From positions 62,001 to 126,000 of the forward strand of contig NZ_AEUD01000011.1 of assembly GCF_000192435.1 (NCBI RefSeq): DNA of 64,000 bases, read 5' to 3'. The DNA comes from Gordonia neofelifaecis NRRL B-59395 (GTDB taxonomy: Bacteria; Actinomycetota; Actinomycetes; Mycobacteriales; Mycobacteriaceae). Made by a program: the position numbers and the translations under genes. This document shows positions 45,805 to 56,479 of this stretch, one piece after another (position 1 is the stretch's first letter; every line of letters starts with the position of its first letter). The notes below the pieces were generated by a model, which made no database searches, was not told where the DNA came from, and saw nothing but the letters and a program-made list of their open reading frames with translations.

Positions 45805-47303
45805 CGAGCACCTCCCGCGTAAGCGTTCATGACAGCGCGTCCGATCGGGGCCGCTGCGAGGCCGCCGTACGAATTCTGTCCCCTATTGCCGTTTTCAATG
45901 ATGACCGCGACCGCGATTCGCGCGTTCGAACTCGGCGAGAACGCGATGTACCACGCGTACGGCGTCTCGCCGCCCTCCGAAGTGTCCGAATGTTCGGCGG
46001 TTCCGGTCTTGGATGCGATGCCTGCCTGGGCGTTCGCGGTGTTCTGCTCCGACTTCACCATCATGTCCGTGATCTGGTCGGCCTGGTCCGCGGTCAGCGG
46101 ACGGTTGAACGCCGAGGGTGCGGTGGTCGAGATGGTGCGCAGGTCGGCGGTCTGCAGCTTGTCGACCACGTACGGGCGCATGCGCACGCCGCCGTTGGCG
46201 ACGGTCGCGGCGATCTCCGCGTTCTCGAGCACGGTCAGCCGCACGTCGCGCTGGCCGATGGCCGACTGAGCGAGGGCGGCCTTGTCGTTGCCGATGTCCC
46301 CGACGGTCGACTTCGCGACGTCCATCGGGATGCCCGGAGGGTCCTCGCCGACGCCGAACTGCTTGGCCGTCGAGGTGAACTCCTCCGATGCGTTGCCGGG
46401 GACCTTCTCGGTCATCAGCTGCGCGAACGCGGTGTTGCACGAGTACTCGAATGCCTGTGTCAGGCTCACCGTGCCGTTCGTCGAGCCCGGGCAGGTGCTG
46501 CCGCTGTCGTTGGAGAGCGTCGCGGTGCTGTCGGGCAGCTGGATCTGGGACGCCGCGGTGAGGCGCACGTCGGGCGTGAGGCCGGCTTTCAGGGCCGTCG
46601 CGGTGGTGACCACCTTGAACGTCGACCCGGGCGGATACAGGGCGTCGATGGCACGGTTGGTCATCGGGTCCCCATTGTCCTCGGCGTTGTACTTCTCCCA
46701 GGCCTTCTCCGCCTGACCGAAGTCCTGGGTGGCGAGCGCGTTGGGGTCGTAGCTCGGCGTCGACGCCATGGCCAGGATCTTGCCCGTGCTCGGCTCCAGT
46801 GCGACGACCGCGCCGCGGCACGGGCCGTCGCAGCCCGCGTTGGTCAGCTCGCGGTAGGCCACGCGCTGCAGATTCGGGTCGATCGTCGTCACGACGTTGC
46901 CGCCGCGCGGGTCGCGACCGGAGAACATGTCCATGAAACGCTGCGTGAACAGGCGGTCGTCGTTGCCGTTCAGGATCGAGTCCTCCGCGTACTCGATCCC
47001 GCGGTCGGCGCGGTAGACGAACGAGAAATACCCGGTGACCGGCGAGAACGCCTTGGGGTCGGTGGGGTAGCGACGCAGGTACTTGAACCGGTTGTCGGTC
47101 GGGATCGACTCGGCGAGCACCGTGCCGTCCGCGGCGACGATCACCCCGCGCTGGCGGGCGTACTCGTCGAGGAGGACACGCGAGTTCCGAGTGTCGGAGC
47201 GGAGCTTGTCGGCCTTGAAGACCTGGACGTACGTGGCGTTCGCCAGCAGCGCGACCACCATGATGATGCAGGCCAACGCGACCTTCTGGATCGGGCGGTT
47301 CAC
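45801..47303 (-). CDS. pbpA: Penicillin-binding transpeptidase PbpA
   Basis: The 500-residue class B protein has an N-terminal membrane anchor ([19 protein letters not shown]), a dimerisation domain ([15 protein letters not shown]) and the transpeptidase motifs: SxxK in [13 protein letters not shown], SxN in [10 protein letters not shown] and KTG in ASKTGTAEH. It cross-links peptidoglycan at the septum or poles. The start overlaps the rodA stop by four bases. The order rodA-pbpA is the usual SEDS plus PBP pair. Confidence 0.96.
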   Translation of the reverse strand: MNRPIQKVALACIIMVVALLANATYVQVFKADKLRSDTRNSRVLLDEYARQRGVIVAADGTVLAESIPTDNRFKYLRRYPTDPKAFSPVTGYFSFVYRADRGIEYAEDSILNGNDDRLFTQRFMDMFSGRDPRGGNVVTTIDPNLQRVAYRELTNAGCDGPCRGAVVALEPSTGKILAMASTPSYDPNALATQDFGQAEKAWEKYNAEDNGDPMTNRAIDALYPPGSTFKVVTTATALKAGLTPDVRLTAASQIQLPDSTATLSNDSGSTCPGSTNGTVSLTQAFEYSCNTAFAQLMTEKVPGNASEEFTSTAKQFGVGEDPPGIPMDVAKSTVGDIGNDKAALAQSAIGQRDVRLTVLENAEIAATVANGGVRMRPYVVDKLQTADLRTISTTAPSAFNRPLTADQADQITDMMVKSEQNTANAQAGIASKTGTAEHSDTSEGGETPYAWYIAFSPSSNARIAVAVIIENGNRGQNSYGGLAAAPIGRAVMNAYAGGAR

Positions 47304-48727
47304 TGTTTACGCACCACCCGCGTGGACATCGCGTCGACGGAGTTGGGCGTCCGGGGTTTCGGCACGTCCGGCTCGCGCGAGGCGTTCGAGACGCGGATCA
47401 GCAGTGCGAGCAGGATGTAGTTCGCCAGCAGCGACGAGCCGCCGTAAGCGAGGAAGGGCGTCGTCAGTCCGGTCAGCGGAATCAGTTTGGAGACGCCGCC
47501 GAGCACCACGAACACCTGGAACACGATGGTGAAGCTGAGGCCGGCGGCCAGGAGCTTGCCGAAGCTGTCGCGGACCGCGATCGCGGCGCGGAGTCCGCGG
47601 ATCGTGACGATCAGATAGAGCATCAGGATCGCGGCGATTCCGGCGAGGCCGAGTTCCTCACCGAACGAGGTCAGGATGAAGTCGGTGTTCGCGAACGGGA
47701 CGATGTTCGGTCGACCGGAGCCCAGTCCGGTGCCGAACATGCCGCCGGTGGCGAACCCGAACAGGCTCTGGGCGATCTGGTAGCCGTACGTGTCGTACTG
47801 CGCGAACGGGTCCTGCCAGATCGAGACGCGGACCCGGAGATGCTCGAACAGTTGGTACGCCACCGTCGCGCCCAGCGCGAACAGCGTGACGCCGAGCATC
47901 AGCCAGCTCACGCGGGATGTCGCGATGTACAGCATCGTCAGGACCGTCGCGAAGATCAGCAGGGGGGTGCCGAGGTCGTTCTCCAGCGCCAGGACACCGA
48001 TCGCGATCAGCCAGGCGGCGAGCAGTGGACCGAGATCGCGGAGCCGCGGGAAGTCGATTCCGGCGAACTGCTTGCCCGCCGTGGTGAACAGGTCTCGCCG
48101 CGACACCAGGAAGGCCGCGCTGAAGATGATGATGAGGATCTTCGAGAACTCGCCCGGCTGGATGCTGAACCCGGGGAGGATGATCCAGTTCCGGGACCCG
48201 TTGACCTCGGCCATCGAGGCGGGCAGGATCGCCGGAATCGCCAGGAAGATCAGACCGCTGACGCCGAGGGTGTACGCGTAGCGCGAGAGCGTGCGGTGGT
48301 CGCGCACGAGCATCAGGGTCAGACTGAACGCGATGATGCCGAGGACCAGCCACAGCAGCTGTTGATCGGCGTTGTGCGTCACCTCGTCGGCTTTGACCAC
48401 CTCGTCGTGGCGAGACGACCCGAGGTCGAGCCGGTGGATCATCACCAGCCCGAGACCGTTCAGCAGTGCGACGCACGGCAGCAGGAGCGGATCCGCGTAC
48501 GGGGCGAACCGGCGGATCGACAGGTGCGCGACGCCGAAGAGCACGACGTATGCGGCCAGGTACTTCACCAGATCCCAGCTGAGCGTCTGATCTTGGGCGG
48601 CCTGCACGGTGAGCAGTGCGGCGAAGACGACGAAGACCGCGAATGAGAGCAGCCACAGCTCAGTGGTGCGCCCCGCGCTCTTCGGTGCCGGCGCCGCTGG
48701 CGCGTGAACGGGAGGGGCCGACGTCAT
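47300..48727 (-). CDS. rodA: SEDS peptidoglycan glycosyltransferase RodA
   Basis: The 475-residue protein has about ten to twelve membrane segments and SEDS-family motifs ([22 protein letters not shown] cut here, [19 protein letters not shown] and [17 protein letters not shown]). It polymerises lipid II with PbpA. Start at ATG 48727 gives an ATGA overlap with the pstP stop; a longer start at 48742 is less likely. Confidence 0.95.
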   Translation of the reverse strand: MTSAPPVHAPAAPAPKSAGRTTELWLLSFAVFVVFAALLTVQAAQDQTLSWDLVKYLAAYVVLFGVAHLSIRRFAPYADPLLLPCVALLNGLGLVMIHRLDLGSSRHDEVVKADEVTHNADQQLLWLVLGIIAFSLTLMLVRDHRTLSRYAYTLGVSGLIFLAIPAILPASMAEVNGSRNWIILPGFSIQPGEFSKILIIIFSAAFLVSRRDLFTTAGKQFAGIDFPRLRDLGPLLAAWLIAIGVLALENDLGTPLLIFATVLTMLYIATSRVSWLMLGVTLFALGATVAYQLFEHLRVRVSIWQDPFAQYDTYGYQIAQSLFGFATGGMFGTGLGSGRPNIVPFANTDFILTSFGEELGLAGIAAILMLYLIVTIRGLRAAIAVRDSFGKLLAAGLSFTIVFQVFVVLGGVSKLIPLTGLTTPFLAYGGSSLLANYILLALLIRVSNASREPDVPKPRTPNSVDAMSTRVVRKQ

Positions 48728-50202
48728 CCGTCGCTCCGACATGTGGGATGACCGTCGGCGCCGACGGTCGGGACCGGAGCCGGAGCCGGGGTCGACTTGG
48801 CCGAGGTACCCGGCTGGGGCGCCTCGGTGGGCTTGGGCGTCTCGGGCCTGGGTTCGCCCGGCCGGGCGGTCTCGCCCTTGGTCTCACCGGGCTTCGGCGT
48901 GGGTTCGGTGGCCTCCGGCTTCGGGCACTTCGGCAGGAACTCCAGCCCGCGCACCCGGTCGCGAGTGCTCTCGAGCGAATTGTTCTTGATGCTGTTCGAG
49001 GTCACGGCGCTGCGGCCGATGCCGGTCAGGTCGTCGACCTTCATCGGTGTGCACGACGCGGTGGAGTCGACGCCCTGGAAGCTGACGGTCGGGGAGTCGA
49101 CGCTGAGGTCGTCGACGCAGACCCGCTCCTTCGGCTCCTCCAGGTTGAAGAACAGCAGGGGGTCCGGGCTGCCGGAGTAGATCTCGACGTTGCCGTCGAC
49201 GGCCGTGACGAACGTGCTGGCCATGACCTTCGACCGCACGACGAAGACACCGGTCACCGCGAGCCCGATGATCGCCAGCAACACGATGATGAGCACCGGC
49301 CACCGCCAGCTGGACTTCTTGGCGGGTTCGGGCTCGACCGCATGGATCGTGGGTCGGGCCGGAGCGGCGGCCGGGGGACGTAGCGCCGCGGCACGACCGG
49401 CCGCGGTCGCCGGATTCGGAACGTAGCCGGCCGCGTCGTCGTCGCCTGCCGCACCGCCGACGATGGGCGTGGAGTCGCCGTACTCGTCGTCGACGACGTC
49501 GGCCACCACGACCGTCACATTGTCGGGTCCGCCGCTGCGCAGGGCGAGTTCGATCAGGCGGTCCGCACAGGCTTTGTGGTCCTCGATGGACCCGAGCGTG
49601 TCGGCGAGCGTCTCCTCGCTCACCACGTCCGACAACCCGTCGCTGCAGAGCAGGTAGCGGTCGCCGGCGCGGGCTTCGCGCATGATCAGGGTCGGCTCCA
49701 CCTCCTGCCCGGTGAGCGCACGCATGATCAGCGACCGCTGCGGGTGGCTGTGGGCCTGCTCGGGGGTGATGCGGCCCTCGTCGACCAGGCTCTGGACGAA
49801 GGTGTCGTCGCGGGTGATCTGAGTGAGCCGGCCGTCGCGGTACAGATAGCCGCGCGAATCGCCGACGTGGCACAGGCCGATGCGGCTGCCCGCGAACAGA
49901 ATGGCGGTCAGGGTGGTGCCCATCCCGTCGAGTTCGGGCTGTCGGGCTACCTGCTCGGCGATGGCGTGATTGCCGTCGGCGGTCGCGCGCTCGAGAGCGG
50001 CGAGGAGGTCGCCGCCGGGCTCGTCGTTGTCGAGGGGACGCAGCGCCTGGATCACCAGTTGGCTGGCCACTTCGCCCGCGGCGTGTCCGCCCATGCCGTC
50101 GGCCAGCGCCAGCAGTCGAGCGCCGGCGTAGACCGAGTCTTCGTTGTTCGAGCGGACCAGTCCGCGGTCGCTCCGCGCGATGTAGCGCAGCACAAGGGTC
50201 AC
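48724..50202 (-). CDS. pstP: Serine/threonine protein phosphatase PstP
   Basis: The 492-residue PP2C phosphatase has [21 protein letters not shown] with the metal-binding [37 protein letters not shown] and [14 protein letters not shown] membrane segment ([21 protein letters not shown]) leads to an external domain ending in a Pro/Glu/Lys-rich tail. It reverses PknA/PknB phosphorylation. GTGA overlap with fhaB. Confidence 0.95.
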   Translation of the reverse strand: MTLVLRYIARSDRGLVRSNNEDSVYAGARLLALADGMGGHAAGEVASQLVIQALRPLDNDEPGGDLLAALERATADGNHAIAEQVARQPELDGMGTTLTAILFAGSRIGLCHVGDSRGYLYRDGRLTQITRDDTFVQSLVDEGRITPEQAHSHPQRSLIMRALTGQEVEPTLIMREARAGDRYLLCSDGLSDVVSEETLADTLGSIEDHKACADRLIELALRSGGPDNVTVVVADVVDDEYGDSTPIVGGAAGDDDAAGYVPNPATAAGRAAALRPPAAAPARPTIHAVEPEPAKKSSWRWPVLIIVLLAIIGLAVTGVFVVRSKVMASTFVTAVDGNVEIYSGSPDPLLFFNLEEPKERVCVDDLSVDSPTVSFQGVDSTASCTPMKVDDLTGIGRSAVTSNSIKNNSLESTRDRVRGLEFLPKCPKPEATEPTPKPGETKGETARPGEPRPETPKPTEAPQPGTSAKSTPAPAPVPTVGADGHPTCRSDG

Positions 50203-50666
50203 GGGCGTAGCTCAATCACGGTCTTGCCGATCCGGATCGGGGTGTTGATCGGGGCTCGGACGGCGGTGGTCACCTTGGAACGGTCGAGATAGGTCCCGTT
50301 CGTCGACCCGAGGTCTTCGACGTACCAGTCGTCGCCCCGGGGCGAGAGGCGCGCGTGCCGTTCGGAGGCGTAGTCGTCGGTGAGGACGAGGGTTGAGTCG
50401 TCAGCCCGTCCGATCAGCACCGGCTGCGTGCCGAGCGTGATCCGGGTGTTGGCGAGCGCGCCGGCCGTCACGACCAGATATCGGGCCGTGCCGCGGGATC
50501 GTGCGGCACGCTGTTTCCGCTCGGCTCGGCCGGAGGTGCGCGGCATCCGGGCGCCGCCGCCCGCGGCGGCGAGGTCGGAGCGCATCGCACGGATGATGGC
50601 GTACACGAAAAGCCAGAGCAGGATGAGGAATCCGAATCGGATCACCTGCAGCAGGATGCCCTGCAT
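50199..50666 (-). CDS. fhaB: FHA-domain protein FhaB
   Basis: The 155-residue protein has an N-terminal membrane segment (VIRFGFLILLWLFVYAIIRA), a basic linker and a C-terminal FHA domain (VLIGRADDSTLVLTDDYASE, then RHARL and LGSTNGTYLD). FHA domains read phosphothreonine, and FhaB links kinase signals to the division and wall machinery. Translation is coupled to pstP. Confidence 0.95.
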   Translation of the reverse strand: MQGILLQVIRFGFLILLWLFVYAIIRAMRSDLAAAGGGARMPRTSGRAERKQRAARSRGTARYLVVTAGALANTRITLGTQPVLIGRADDSTLVLTDDYASERHARLSPRGDDWYVEDLGSTNGTYLDRSKVTTAVRAPINTPIRIGKTVIELRP

Positions 50667-50777
50667 CTACTCCCATCACCTCCCTCAAAGACGGGCATCC
50701 GGTTCGACGTGCCCCCGGAGTGCATTCAGCGGTCGGGTGACCGGAGGTCACCCGATGAGCATCTTATGCGGAATCGT

Positions 50778-52055
50778 TTACTGGAACCGGACGGTGATGT
50801 CGGAGTGGCCGAGTCGGATGCGGTCGCCGTCGGCGAGCTCCCAGCTGCTGACCTGCAGATCGTTGACGGTCGTGCCGTTGGTCGAGTTCAGGTCGGTGAG
50901 CATCGCGGTCTGGCCGTCCCAACGGATCTCGACATGGCGACGCGAGACGCCGGTGTCCGGGAGGCGGAACTGTGCGTCCTGACCGCGTCCGATCACGTTC
51001 GAACCCTGGCGGAGCGAGAAGGTGCGGTTGCTGCCGTCCTCGAGGACCAGAGTGATGGCCGACGGCGCGTAGCCCGCGGGCTGACCGTAGGCCGGCGCGG
51101 CGTAGCCCTGCTGGTCGTACTGGGGCTGCTGACCGTACCGCTGGTCGTAGCCCTGCGGAGCGTACTGCTGCTGGCCCTGGTCGTACGGCTGCTGGGCATA
51201 GCCCTGCTGGTCGTACTGGGGCTGCTGCGCGTACTGCTGGTCGTAGCCGCCCTGGTCGTACTGCGGCTGCGCGTAGCCCTGCTGACCCTGGTCGTACTGG
51301 GGCTGCTGACCGTAACCCTGCTGGTCATAGCCCTGCTGGTTGTAGTCGTACTGCTGCTGACCGTAGCCCTGGTCCGCCGGAGGCTGACCGTACTGCGGCT
51401 GCTGACCGTAGCCCTGCTGGTCGTACTGAGGCTGCTGCTGGTCGTAGGGCTGCTGGCTGTAGGCCTGCGGCTCCTGTCCCTGCTGCGGGTATCCGCCCTG
51501 CTGGTTGTAGTCGTACTGCGGGTGATTGGGGTCACCCTGCGGGGCGTAGCCGTAGTTCTGGCCGCCCTGATCGTTTCCGGGGGGATTGGTCATGGCTCGG
51601 GCTCCTCGGTCGAGACTGTCAGGTCTGTAGGTCTGCTGCTGGTCCGCCGGCGCTCGGCGCGGTGCCACGGGCCGTGGCGCGACGTCTGGGTCGACGACGC
51701 CACGAGCGCGGAACTGTCCGGTGTGCAATGACGGCGCTGGTTCGAACTCTACGACGACTGACCCATAAGTCTGCCACCCATTGTCCCGGATGAAGTCCTC
51801 CAAATGGCGGGAGAAGATCTTCCGGTTGAGTTCGTACTCGGTGGAGACCTCGTCGAGATCGGACGCACTCAAGGTCAACACATAGCTGTTGGCTACCAGT
51901 GTTGCGCCGTCGCCCAGGTCCTCCACCGACGTCTCGGCCTCCCGCTGCAGAGCGTGCTCGATCTCCTGCGGTGCGACCTTGCCGCCGAAGACACGGGCGA
52001 AACCGCCGTCTACGGCGGATTCGAGCTTCCGCTCGATCCGGTCAAAGAAACCCAC
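50778..52055 (-). CDS. fhaA: FHA-domain protein FhaA with N-terminal DUF3662 and a Gln/Tyr-rich disordered middle
   Basis: The protein (425 residues from GTG 52055; frame open to 52112) has an N-terminal DUF3662 ([20 protein letters not shown] to about 130), a long Gln/Tyr/Gly repeat region with units such as YDQQGYGQQ (about 175-330), and a C-terminal FHA domain ([20 protein letters not shown], then [13 protein letters not shown]). FhaA binds the phosphorylated MurJ pseudokinase in mycobacteria. The start follows family alignment (residue after [14 protein letters not shown]). First gene of the operon to pknB. Confidence 0.94.
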   Translation of the reverse strand: MGFFDRIERKLESAVDGGFARVFGGKVAPQEIEHALQREAETSVEDLGDGATLVANSYVLTLSASDLDEVSTEYELNRKIFSRHLEDFIRDNGWQTYGSVVVEFEPAPSLHTGQFRARGVVDPDVAPRPVAPRRAPADQQQTYRPDSLDRGARAMTNPPGNDQGGQNYGYAPQGDPNHPQYDYNQQGGYPQQGQEPQAYSQQPYDQQQPQYDQQGYGQQPQYGQPPADQGYGQQQYDYNQQGYDQQGYGQQPQYDQGQQGYAQPQYDQGGYDQQYAQQPQYDQQGYAQQPYDQGQQQYAPQGYDQRYGQQPQYDQQGYAAPAYGQPAGYAPSAITLVLEDGSNRTFSLRQGSNVIGRGQDAQFRLPDTGVSRRHVEIRWDGQTAMLTDLNSTNGTTVNDLQVSSWELADGDRIRLGHSDITVRFQ

Positions 52056-52316
52056 GGGATCTCGTGCCCTTCTGTCGGTTGGCGTGTCGGCGTGCATACC
52101 TTGTCTCAACATGTTACCGGCCGTACCGCCGTCGCGGTGATCTCCGAATGACTCCTGTACCGCTCGTCACAGCAGTAACATCAGTGGTCGGCGGTAGTAC
52201 GCGCGGCGTCTGCGCAGGTCAGCGCCCCTCCCGTGTAATCGTTTTTTATTTGCCCCGACATGCGTGCTATCTTTTTCAAGTCCACACGGACGACGGTCGT
52301 GCAAACGGCCGGCCAC

Positions 52317-52399
52317 GGGCGAGTGGCGGAATGGCAGACGCGCTGGCTTCAGGTGCCAGTGTCCTTCGGGACGTGGGGGTTCAAGTCCCCCTTCGCCCA
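52317..52399 (+). tRNA. tRNA-Leu (CAG)
   Basis: Acceptor GGGCGAG pairs with TTCGCCC, the anticodon loop TTCAGGT gives CAG, and a long variable arm (GTGTCCTTCGGGACGT) is typical of leucine. CCA is not encoded. The upstream 52056-52316 is non-coding and holds the fhaA and tRNA promoters. Confidence 0.97.
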
Positions 52400-52406
52400 C
52401 AGCGAG

Positions 52407-52442
52407 AACGAGCCGCGACATCGAAAGATGTTGCGGCTCGTT
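52407..52442 (+). terminator. Terminator after tRNA-Leu
   Basis: AACGAGCCGCGACATC and GATGTTGCGGCTCGTT (one G-T pair) form a 16-bp stem with a GAAA loop, followed by TTGCGTT. Confidence 0.88.
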
Positions 52443-52481
52443 TGCGTTCGACGGCCGGTTCGGGCTCCTCGCTGTGCCAGT

Positions 52482-53663
52482 TCAGAGCAGCTCGTACTCC
52501 GGAATGCTGTCGTCGGTGGCGAAGGCATCCGTGACCCAGAGCATCGATCGGCGCATCAGGCCGTTCGTGAACGTCCAGTCGCGCATCCGGATGCGGAACG
52601 CCGACGGCGGAGCGAGGAAGGGGCCGGCGTTGCCTTTGCGGGCGATCCTCGTCGGCTTCTGCATGCGGCGGTCGTAGGCGGCGAACGCCTCGGTGTGATC
52701 ACCTCGTGCCGCGACGAGTTCACCGGCGAGGACGTAGGCGCCGAGCAGTGCGAGACCGGTGCCGAATCCGCCGAGCGTGTTCGCGTAGCCTGCATCGCCG
52801 ACCAGCGCGGTGCGACCGCGCGTGTAGGAGGTGGTCGTCGTGCGGGTGAGTGCGTCGAGATAGAAGTCCGGTGCGGTCCGTGCGGCGTCGAGCGCCGCGG
52901 CGGTCCGCCAGCCGTTGCCGGCGAACGCCGACTCCAGGAACGCTCGCTGAGAGTCGACGTCGTGACGGTCGTAGTCGGCGTTCGCGCTGCGCACGACGAA
53001 CAGGGTGGGAGCCTTCTGCCCGCCGAGGAGGACCAGCCGGTCCGGCGTGTTGAAGCCATAGGCGACGACGCGGCCGCTCGGCAGCACGGTCGGCAGTCCG
53101 TCGAGCGGAACGGAGCAGTCCGCCACCGCGTAGTGGTAGCCGAGCGATTCGACGAAGCGCCCCTCGGGCCCGAACGCCAGCCGGCGCACGGCCGAATGCA
53201 CGCCGTCGGCGCCGATGACGATGTCGAATCGCTCGGGCCGACGATGGGCGAAGACGACGTCGACGCCCGCCGGTGTCTCATTGAGGCCGACGATCTCATC
53301 GTCGAACACGAAGTCCGCGTCGCCCTTGCTGTGCGCGTAGAGGATCTGGGCCAGGTCGCCCCGGAGGATCTCGAGGTCGCCACCGATGAACTCGCCCGGG
53401 ACGACGGCTCTGACGCGGTCGTCGGCATCGACCATCCGCCAGTCCGTCTTGACGGTCTGCGCGGCGCGGACATCGTCGAGGATCCCGGTGCGGGCGAGCA
53501 GCTCGAGATGAGTCGGGCCTTTGAAGTCGACGGCTTGACCGCCGGGGCGGACCGCGCCGGCCTTCTCGACGACCGTGACGTCGAATCGGTTGCGCCCGAG
53601 CCAACGGGCCAGGGCCGGCCCGGCGATGCTGGCCCCGGATATGAGGACCTTGGTGCTGTTCAT
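52482..53663 (-). CDS. FAD-dependent monooxygenase (TetX/PHBH-like)
   Basis: The 393-residue protein has an N-terminal FAD motif (VLISGASIAGPALARWLG) with a variant glycine pattern, the DG motif in VIGADGVHSAVRR and the GD motif in TALVGDAGYANTLGGFG. It belongs to the class A flavin monooxygenases that hydroxylate aromatics or inactivate antibiotics such as tetracyclines; the substrate is unknown. The start at 53663 has a GGAGA sequence eight bases upstream. It is divergent from a TetR regulator, a frequent drug- or aromatic-responsive pair. Confidence 0.88.
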   Translation of the reverse strand: MNSTKVLISGASIAGPALARWLGRNRFDVTVVEKAGAVRPGGQAVDFKGPTHLELLARTGILDDVRAAQTVKTDWRMVDADDRVRAVVPGEFIGGDLEILRGDLAQILYAHSKGDADFVFDDEIVGLNETPAGVDVVFAHRRPERFDIVIGADGVHSAVRRLAFGPEGRFVESLGYHYAVADCSVPLDGLPTVLPSGRVVAYGFNTPDRLVLLGGQKAPTLFVVRSANADYDRHDVDSQRAFLESAFAGNGWRTAAALDAARTAPDFYLDALTRTTTTSYTRGRTALVGDAGYANTLGGFGTGLALLGAYVLAGELVAARGDHTEAFAAYDRRMQKPTRIARKGNAGPFLAPPSAFRIRMRDWTFTNGLMRRSMLWVTDAFATDDSIPEYELL

Positions 53664-53687
53664 CGATCGTCTCCGTTCCACTCGTCT

Positions 53688-53736
53688 TATTGCGTCCTAT
53701 GGACACAGTAACTAATAGCGTATCTTGGACGCAATA
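53688..53736. promoter_or_regulatory. Operator region between monooxygenase and TetR genes
   Basis: TATTGCGTCC (53688-53697) and GGACGCAATA (53727-53736) are perfect inverted copies separated by 29 bases. A second small palindrome, GTCC-TAT-GGAC, lies at 53694-53704. The layout suits two TetR dimers controlling both divergent promoters. Confidence 0.65.
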
Positions 53737-53753
53737 GTTTCTCGGGAGGTGCT

Positions 53754-54470
53754 GTGGAAGTGAACGACGAGGCAGACGGATCCGACGCCGGCGTGCTGTG
53801 GCGGACCTCGACGTCGCCGCGGCGTGGACCCAAGCCGCGGTACACGCTCGACGGCATCGCCGCGGCGGCCATGTCCATCGCGGATGAGGACGGACTCGAA
53901 GCGGTCACGATGCAGCAGGTCGCGGCGCGACTCGGAACCACGAAGATGGCGTTGTACCGGTATCTGCCGGGCCGATCCGACCTCGACGCAGTCATGCTCG
54001 ACCGCGCGCTCGGGCCGTCGCCCGCCGTCGAGCCGGGGGACTGGGCGGAGGGACTGACCGTCTGGACCCGAACCCTCTTCACGCGCGCGCTCGCGCATCC
54101 GTGGGCGGTCGAACTCGCGCAGCGACCGCATCTCCCCGGGCCCGAGGAGATGACGTGGTTCGAGACCGGTCTGGAAGCCACGGCATCGCTTCCGCTCGAG
54201 AGTGGGGAGCGGCTCGACCTCCTCGCATTGCTGTCGGGCCACGCGCTGTCGCTGGTGCGCCAGCGCGTCGGATCGGCGACGCCGGAGGAGGATCTGGCGG
54301 GACGTACCGCCGCGATCTTCGCCCACCATCGCGAGCGTTACCCGCGAACGGCGAGCGCTTTCGTCGAGGCAGGTCGTGAGGGGAGCCGTGACGCCGCGCT
54401 CGACTTCGGGGTGGAGCGGATTCTCGCGGGCACCGCTGCGCTCGTCGCCGAACGACGGTCGGCGGACTGA
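53754..54470 (+). CDS. TetR/AcrR family regulator
   Basis: The 238-residue protein has an N-terminal extension, then a helix-turn-helix (GIAAAAMSIADEDGLEAVTM, then QVAARLGTTKMALYRYLPGR) typical of TetR. The C-terminal domain (about 90-230) resembles the C-terminal domain of TetR-type drug regulators. GGGAGG lies four bases before GTG 53754. It is divergent from the FAD monooxygenase and probably represses it through the repeats at 53688-53736. Ligand unknown. Confidence 0.9.
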   Translation: MEVNDEADGSDAGVLWRTSTSPRRGPKPRYTLDGIAAAAMSIADEDGLEAVTMQQVAARLGTTKMALYRYLPGRSDLDAVMLDRALGPSPAVEPGDWAEGLTVWTRTLFTRALAHPWAVELAQRPHLPGPEEMTWFETGLEATASLPLESGERLDLLALLSGHALSLVRQRVGSATPEEDLAGRTAAIFAHHRERYPRTASAFVEAGREGSRDAALDFGVERILAGTAALVAERRSAD

Positions 54471-54653
54471 GGCTGAATCCCGGATCTCGTTCGAATCGGA
54501 CACCGGGTTCCTCCCAGCGGGAGGTTCGGCTCGTAGACTCCCCGGTCGGTCGATCGCGGCGTAGCGTGTGCCGAACGCGGCGTCGAGAACCCCTTCGACC
54601 TGCGGCAGCGCCGACGATCAGTCGGCGATCGAGGACAGAGAGCGAGTACACAG

Positions 54654-55430
54654 ATGGGCCGGTTGGAAGACAAGGTCGCGATCATCACCGGTGGCGCGAA
54701 GGGCATGGGCGAGGCGACGGCCCGGCTGATGGCGAGGGAGGGCGCGAAGGTCGTCATCGCCGACGTCGACGACGCGCGCGGACAGGCCCTCGCGGCCGAG
54801 ATCGGCGACAGCGCCGAGTACGCGCACCTCGACGTCTCGAATGAGTCGGAGTGGCAAGCGGTCGTCAACGGCGCCGTCGCCAAGCACGGACGAGTCGATG
54901 CGCTGGTCAACAACGCAGGCATCCTCTACATGGCGGGTGTCGCCGACATCGAGCTCGATCGCCTGAATCAGGTGCTGCAGGTGAACCTCGTCGGCACGAT
55001 CCTCGGTGTGAAGACGGTGGCTCCGGCGATGACGGCCGCCGGCCGCGGCTCGATCATCAACATCTCATCGGTCGACGGCCTGCGCGGCGTCAATGGGCTG
55101 AGCTCGTACGTCGCCTCCAAGTGGGCCGTCCGCGGCGTCACCAAGGCGCAGTCGCTGGAGCTGGGGCCGCACAAGGTCCGGGTCAACTCCGTGCACCCGG
55201 GCGGCGTCAACACCGAGCTCGGCAACCCGATGGGTGAGACGGGTGCGAGTCTGGACGCCCACTACGGCGCGGTTCCGCTCCAGCGGATCGGTCGCCCCGA
55301 AGAGGTCGCTGCGGTCAGCGCCTTCCTGGCCAGTGATGAGGCCTCCTACATCACCGGCGCGGAGATCGCCGTCGACGGTGGCTGGTCGTCCGGTGTCTAC
55401 TACGCGGGTCTGCCCGGCGATCCGGCCTGA
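54654..55430 (+). CDS. Short-chain dehydrogenase/reductase (hydroxysteroid dehydrogenase-like)
   Basis: The 258-residue SDR has the cofactor motif TGGAKGMGEA (TGxxxGxG), NNAG in LVNNAGILYM, catalytic Ser in INISSVDGL and YxxxK in YVASK. The C-terminus has EIAVDGGWSSG. It resembles actinobacterial 3-alpha/20-beta-hydroxysteroid dehydrogenase-like enzymes such as Rv2002, but the substrate cannot be read from sequence. It is convergent with an enoyl-CoA hydratase, fitting a lipid or steroid degradation setting. Confidence 0.88.
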   Translation: MGRLEDKVAIITGGAKGMGEATARLMAREGAKVVIADVDDARGQALAAEIGDSAEYAHLDVSNESEWQAVVNGAVAKHGRVDALVNNAGILYMAGVADIELDRLNQVLQVNLVGTILGVKTVAPAMTAAGRGSIINISSVDGLRGVNGLSSYVASKWAVRGVTKAQSLELGPHKVRVNSVHPGGVNTELGNPMGETGASLDAHYGAVPLQRIGRPEEVAAVSAFLASDEASYITGAEIAVDGGWSSGVYYAGLPGDPA

Positions 55431-55473
55431 GCTGGTCTGATGCCCGGCGACGTCATCGTCGCCGGTCATCTGC

Positions 55474-56355
55474 CTATCGACGTTCGGTCCACTCCTCGTA
55501 GAACTCCGGCATCTGAGAAGCCTTCGAGCGGAAGTCGGCCGGGCGCTTCTCGAGGAACGCGCGCACGCCGTCGTCGCCATCGCCGATGCTCGTGTAGAAC
55601 ATCGCCAGCGAGTCGATGCGATGCGCCTCCACCGGGTGATCCTGCGCGGAGTTCCGGTACAGCATCTGGCGGGCGAAGGCGACGGCCATCGGCGACCGTC
55701 CCTTGGTCCAGGCGTCGGCGAGCTCGCGCGCGGCGTCGAGTAGATCGTCCGGCTCGTGGACGCTCTGGGCCAGACCGGCGTCGAGAGCTGCCTGGGCGTC
55801 GAGGATGTCGGCGCGATACACCAGGTCCAGCGCCTTCGGCAGGCCGACGACCCGCGGCAGGAACCACGACGAGGCCGCCTCGGGGACGATGCCCAGACGG
55901 CCGAAGACGAAACCGATCCGGCCCTTGGTCGACACCAGTCGCGCGTCCATCGGCAGGGTCATGGTGGCGCCGATCCCGACCGCCGCGCCGTTGATCGCGG
56001 CGATCACCGGTTTCCGGCAGTCGTGGATCGTGAGTGTCACCCGGCCGCCCGTGTCGCGCACTCGGGCCAGTTCGGGATCGTCGAGGTCCTCCAGATCGGC
56101 GAGCCCGGGCCGCTTGGAGTTGTCGAGGCCGAAGACGTTCTCGCCCTCGGTGGCCAGATCCATTCCCGCACAGAACGCACGACCGTTACCGGTCACGATC
56201 ACCGCGCGGACCGAGTCGTCGTCGTTGACGGCGCGGAACGTGGCCTCCAGTTCCTGTCCCATCTTCACGGTGAACGCGTTGAGGTTCTCGGGCCGGTTGA
56301 GGCGGACGATCAGGATTCCGTCCTCGTTCTCTTGTGTCAGTGTCGTCAGTTCCAT
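55474..56355 (-). CDS. Enoyl-CoA hydratase/isomerase family protein
   Basis: The 293-residue crotonase-fold protein has ILIVRLNRPENLNAFTVKMG, AFCAGMDLATEG (oxyanion side) and AAINGAAVGIGATMTLPMD, followed by FGRLGIVPEAASSWFLPRVV with a candidate catalytic Glu. It hydrates or isomerises acyl-CoA in beta-oxidation-type pathways. ATG 56355 follows AGGAGC by nine bases; the longer frame to 56457 is not needed. It is convergent with the SDR gene. Confidence 0.9.
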   Translation of the reverse strand: MELTTLTQENEDGILIVRLNRPENLNAFTVKMGQELEATFRAVNDDDSVRAVIVTGNGRAFCAGMDLATEGENVFGLDNSKRPGLADLEDLDDPELARVRDTGGRVTLTIHDCRKPVIAAINGAAVGIGATMTLPMDARLVSTKGRIGFVFGRLGIVPEAASSWFLPRVVGLPKALDLVYRADILDAQAALDAGLAQSVHEPDDLLDAARELADAWTKGRSPMAVAFARQMLYRNSAQDHPVEAHRIDSLAMFYTSIGDGDDGVRAFLEKRPADFRSKASQMPEFYEEWTERR

Positions 56356-56479
56356 GTGGTGCTTGCTCCTGGTGTCGAAAGTGTCGTTCACGGGGCGGTC
56401 GAAGGCCGGTGATTGCAGCTTAGAAGGGCGCCTTACGGGGACGCTGCGATCAGACATCGCAAGAATCTGCCCTGGAAGG

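Noticed and set aside
51070-51520. Repetitive DNA as a CRISPR array or satellite
   Set aside because: The repeats are in frame and encode the Gln/Tyr-rich FhaA linker, with no regular spacers.
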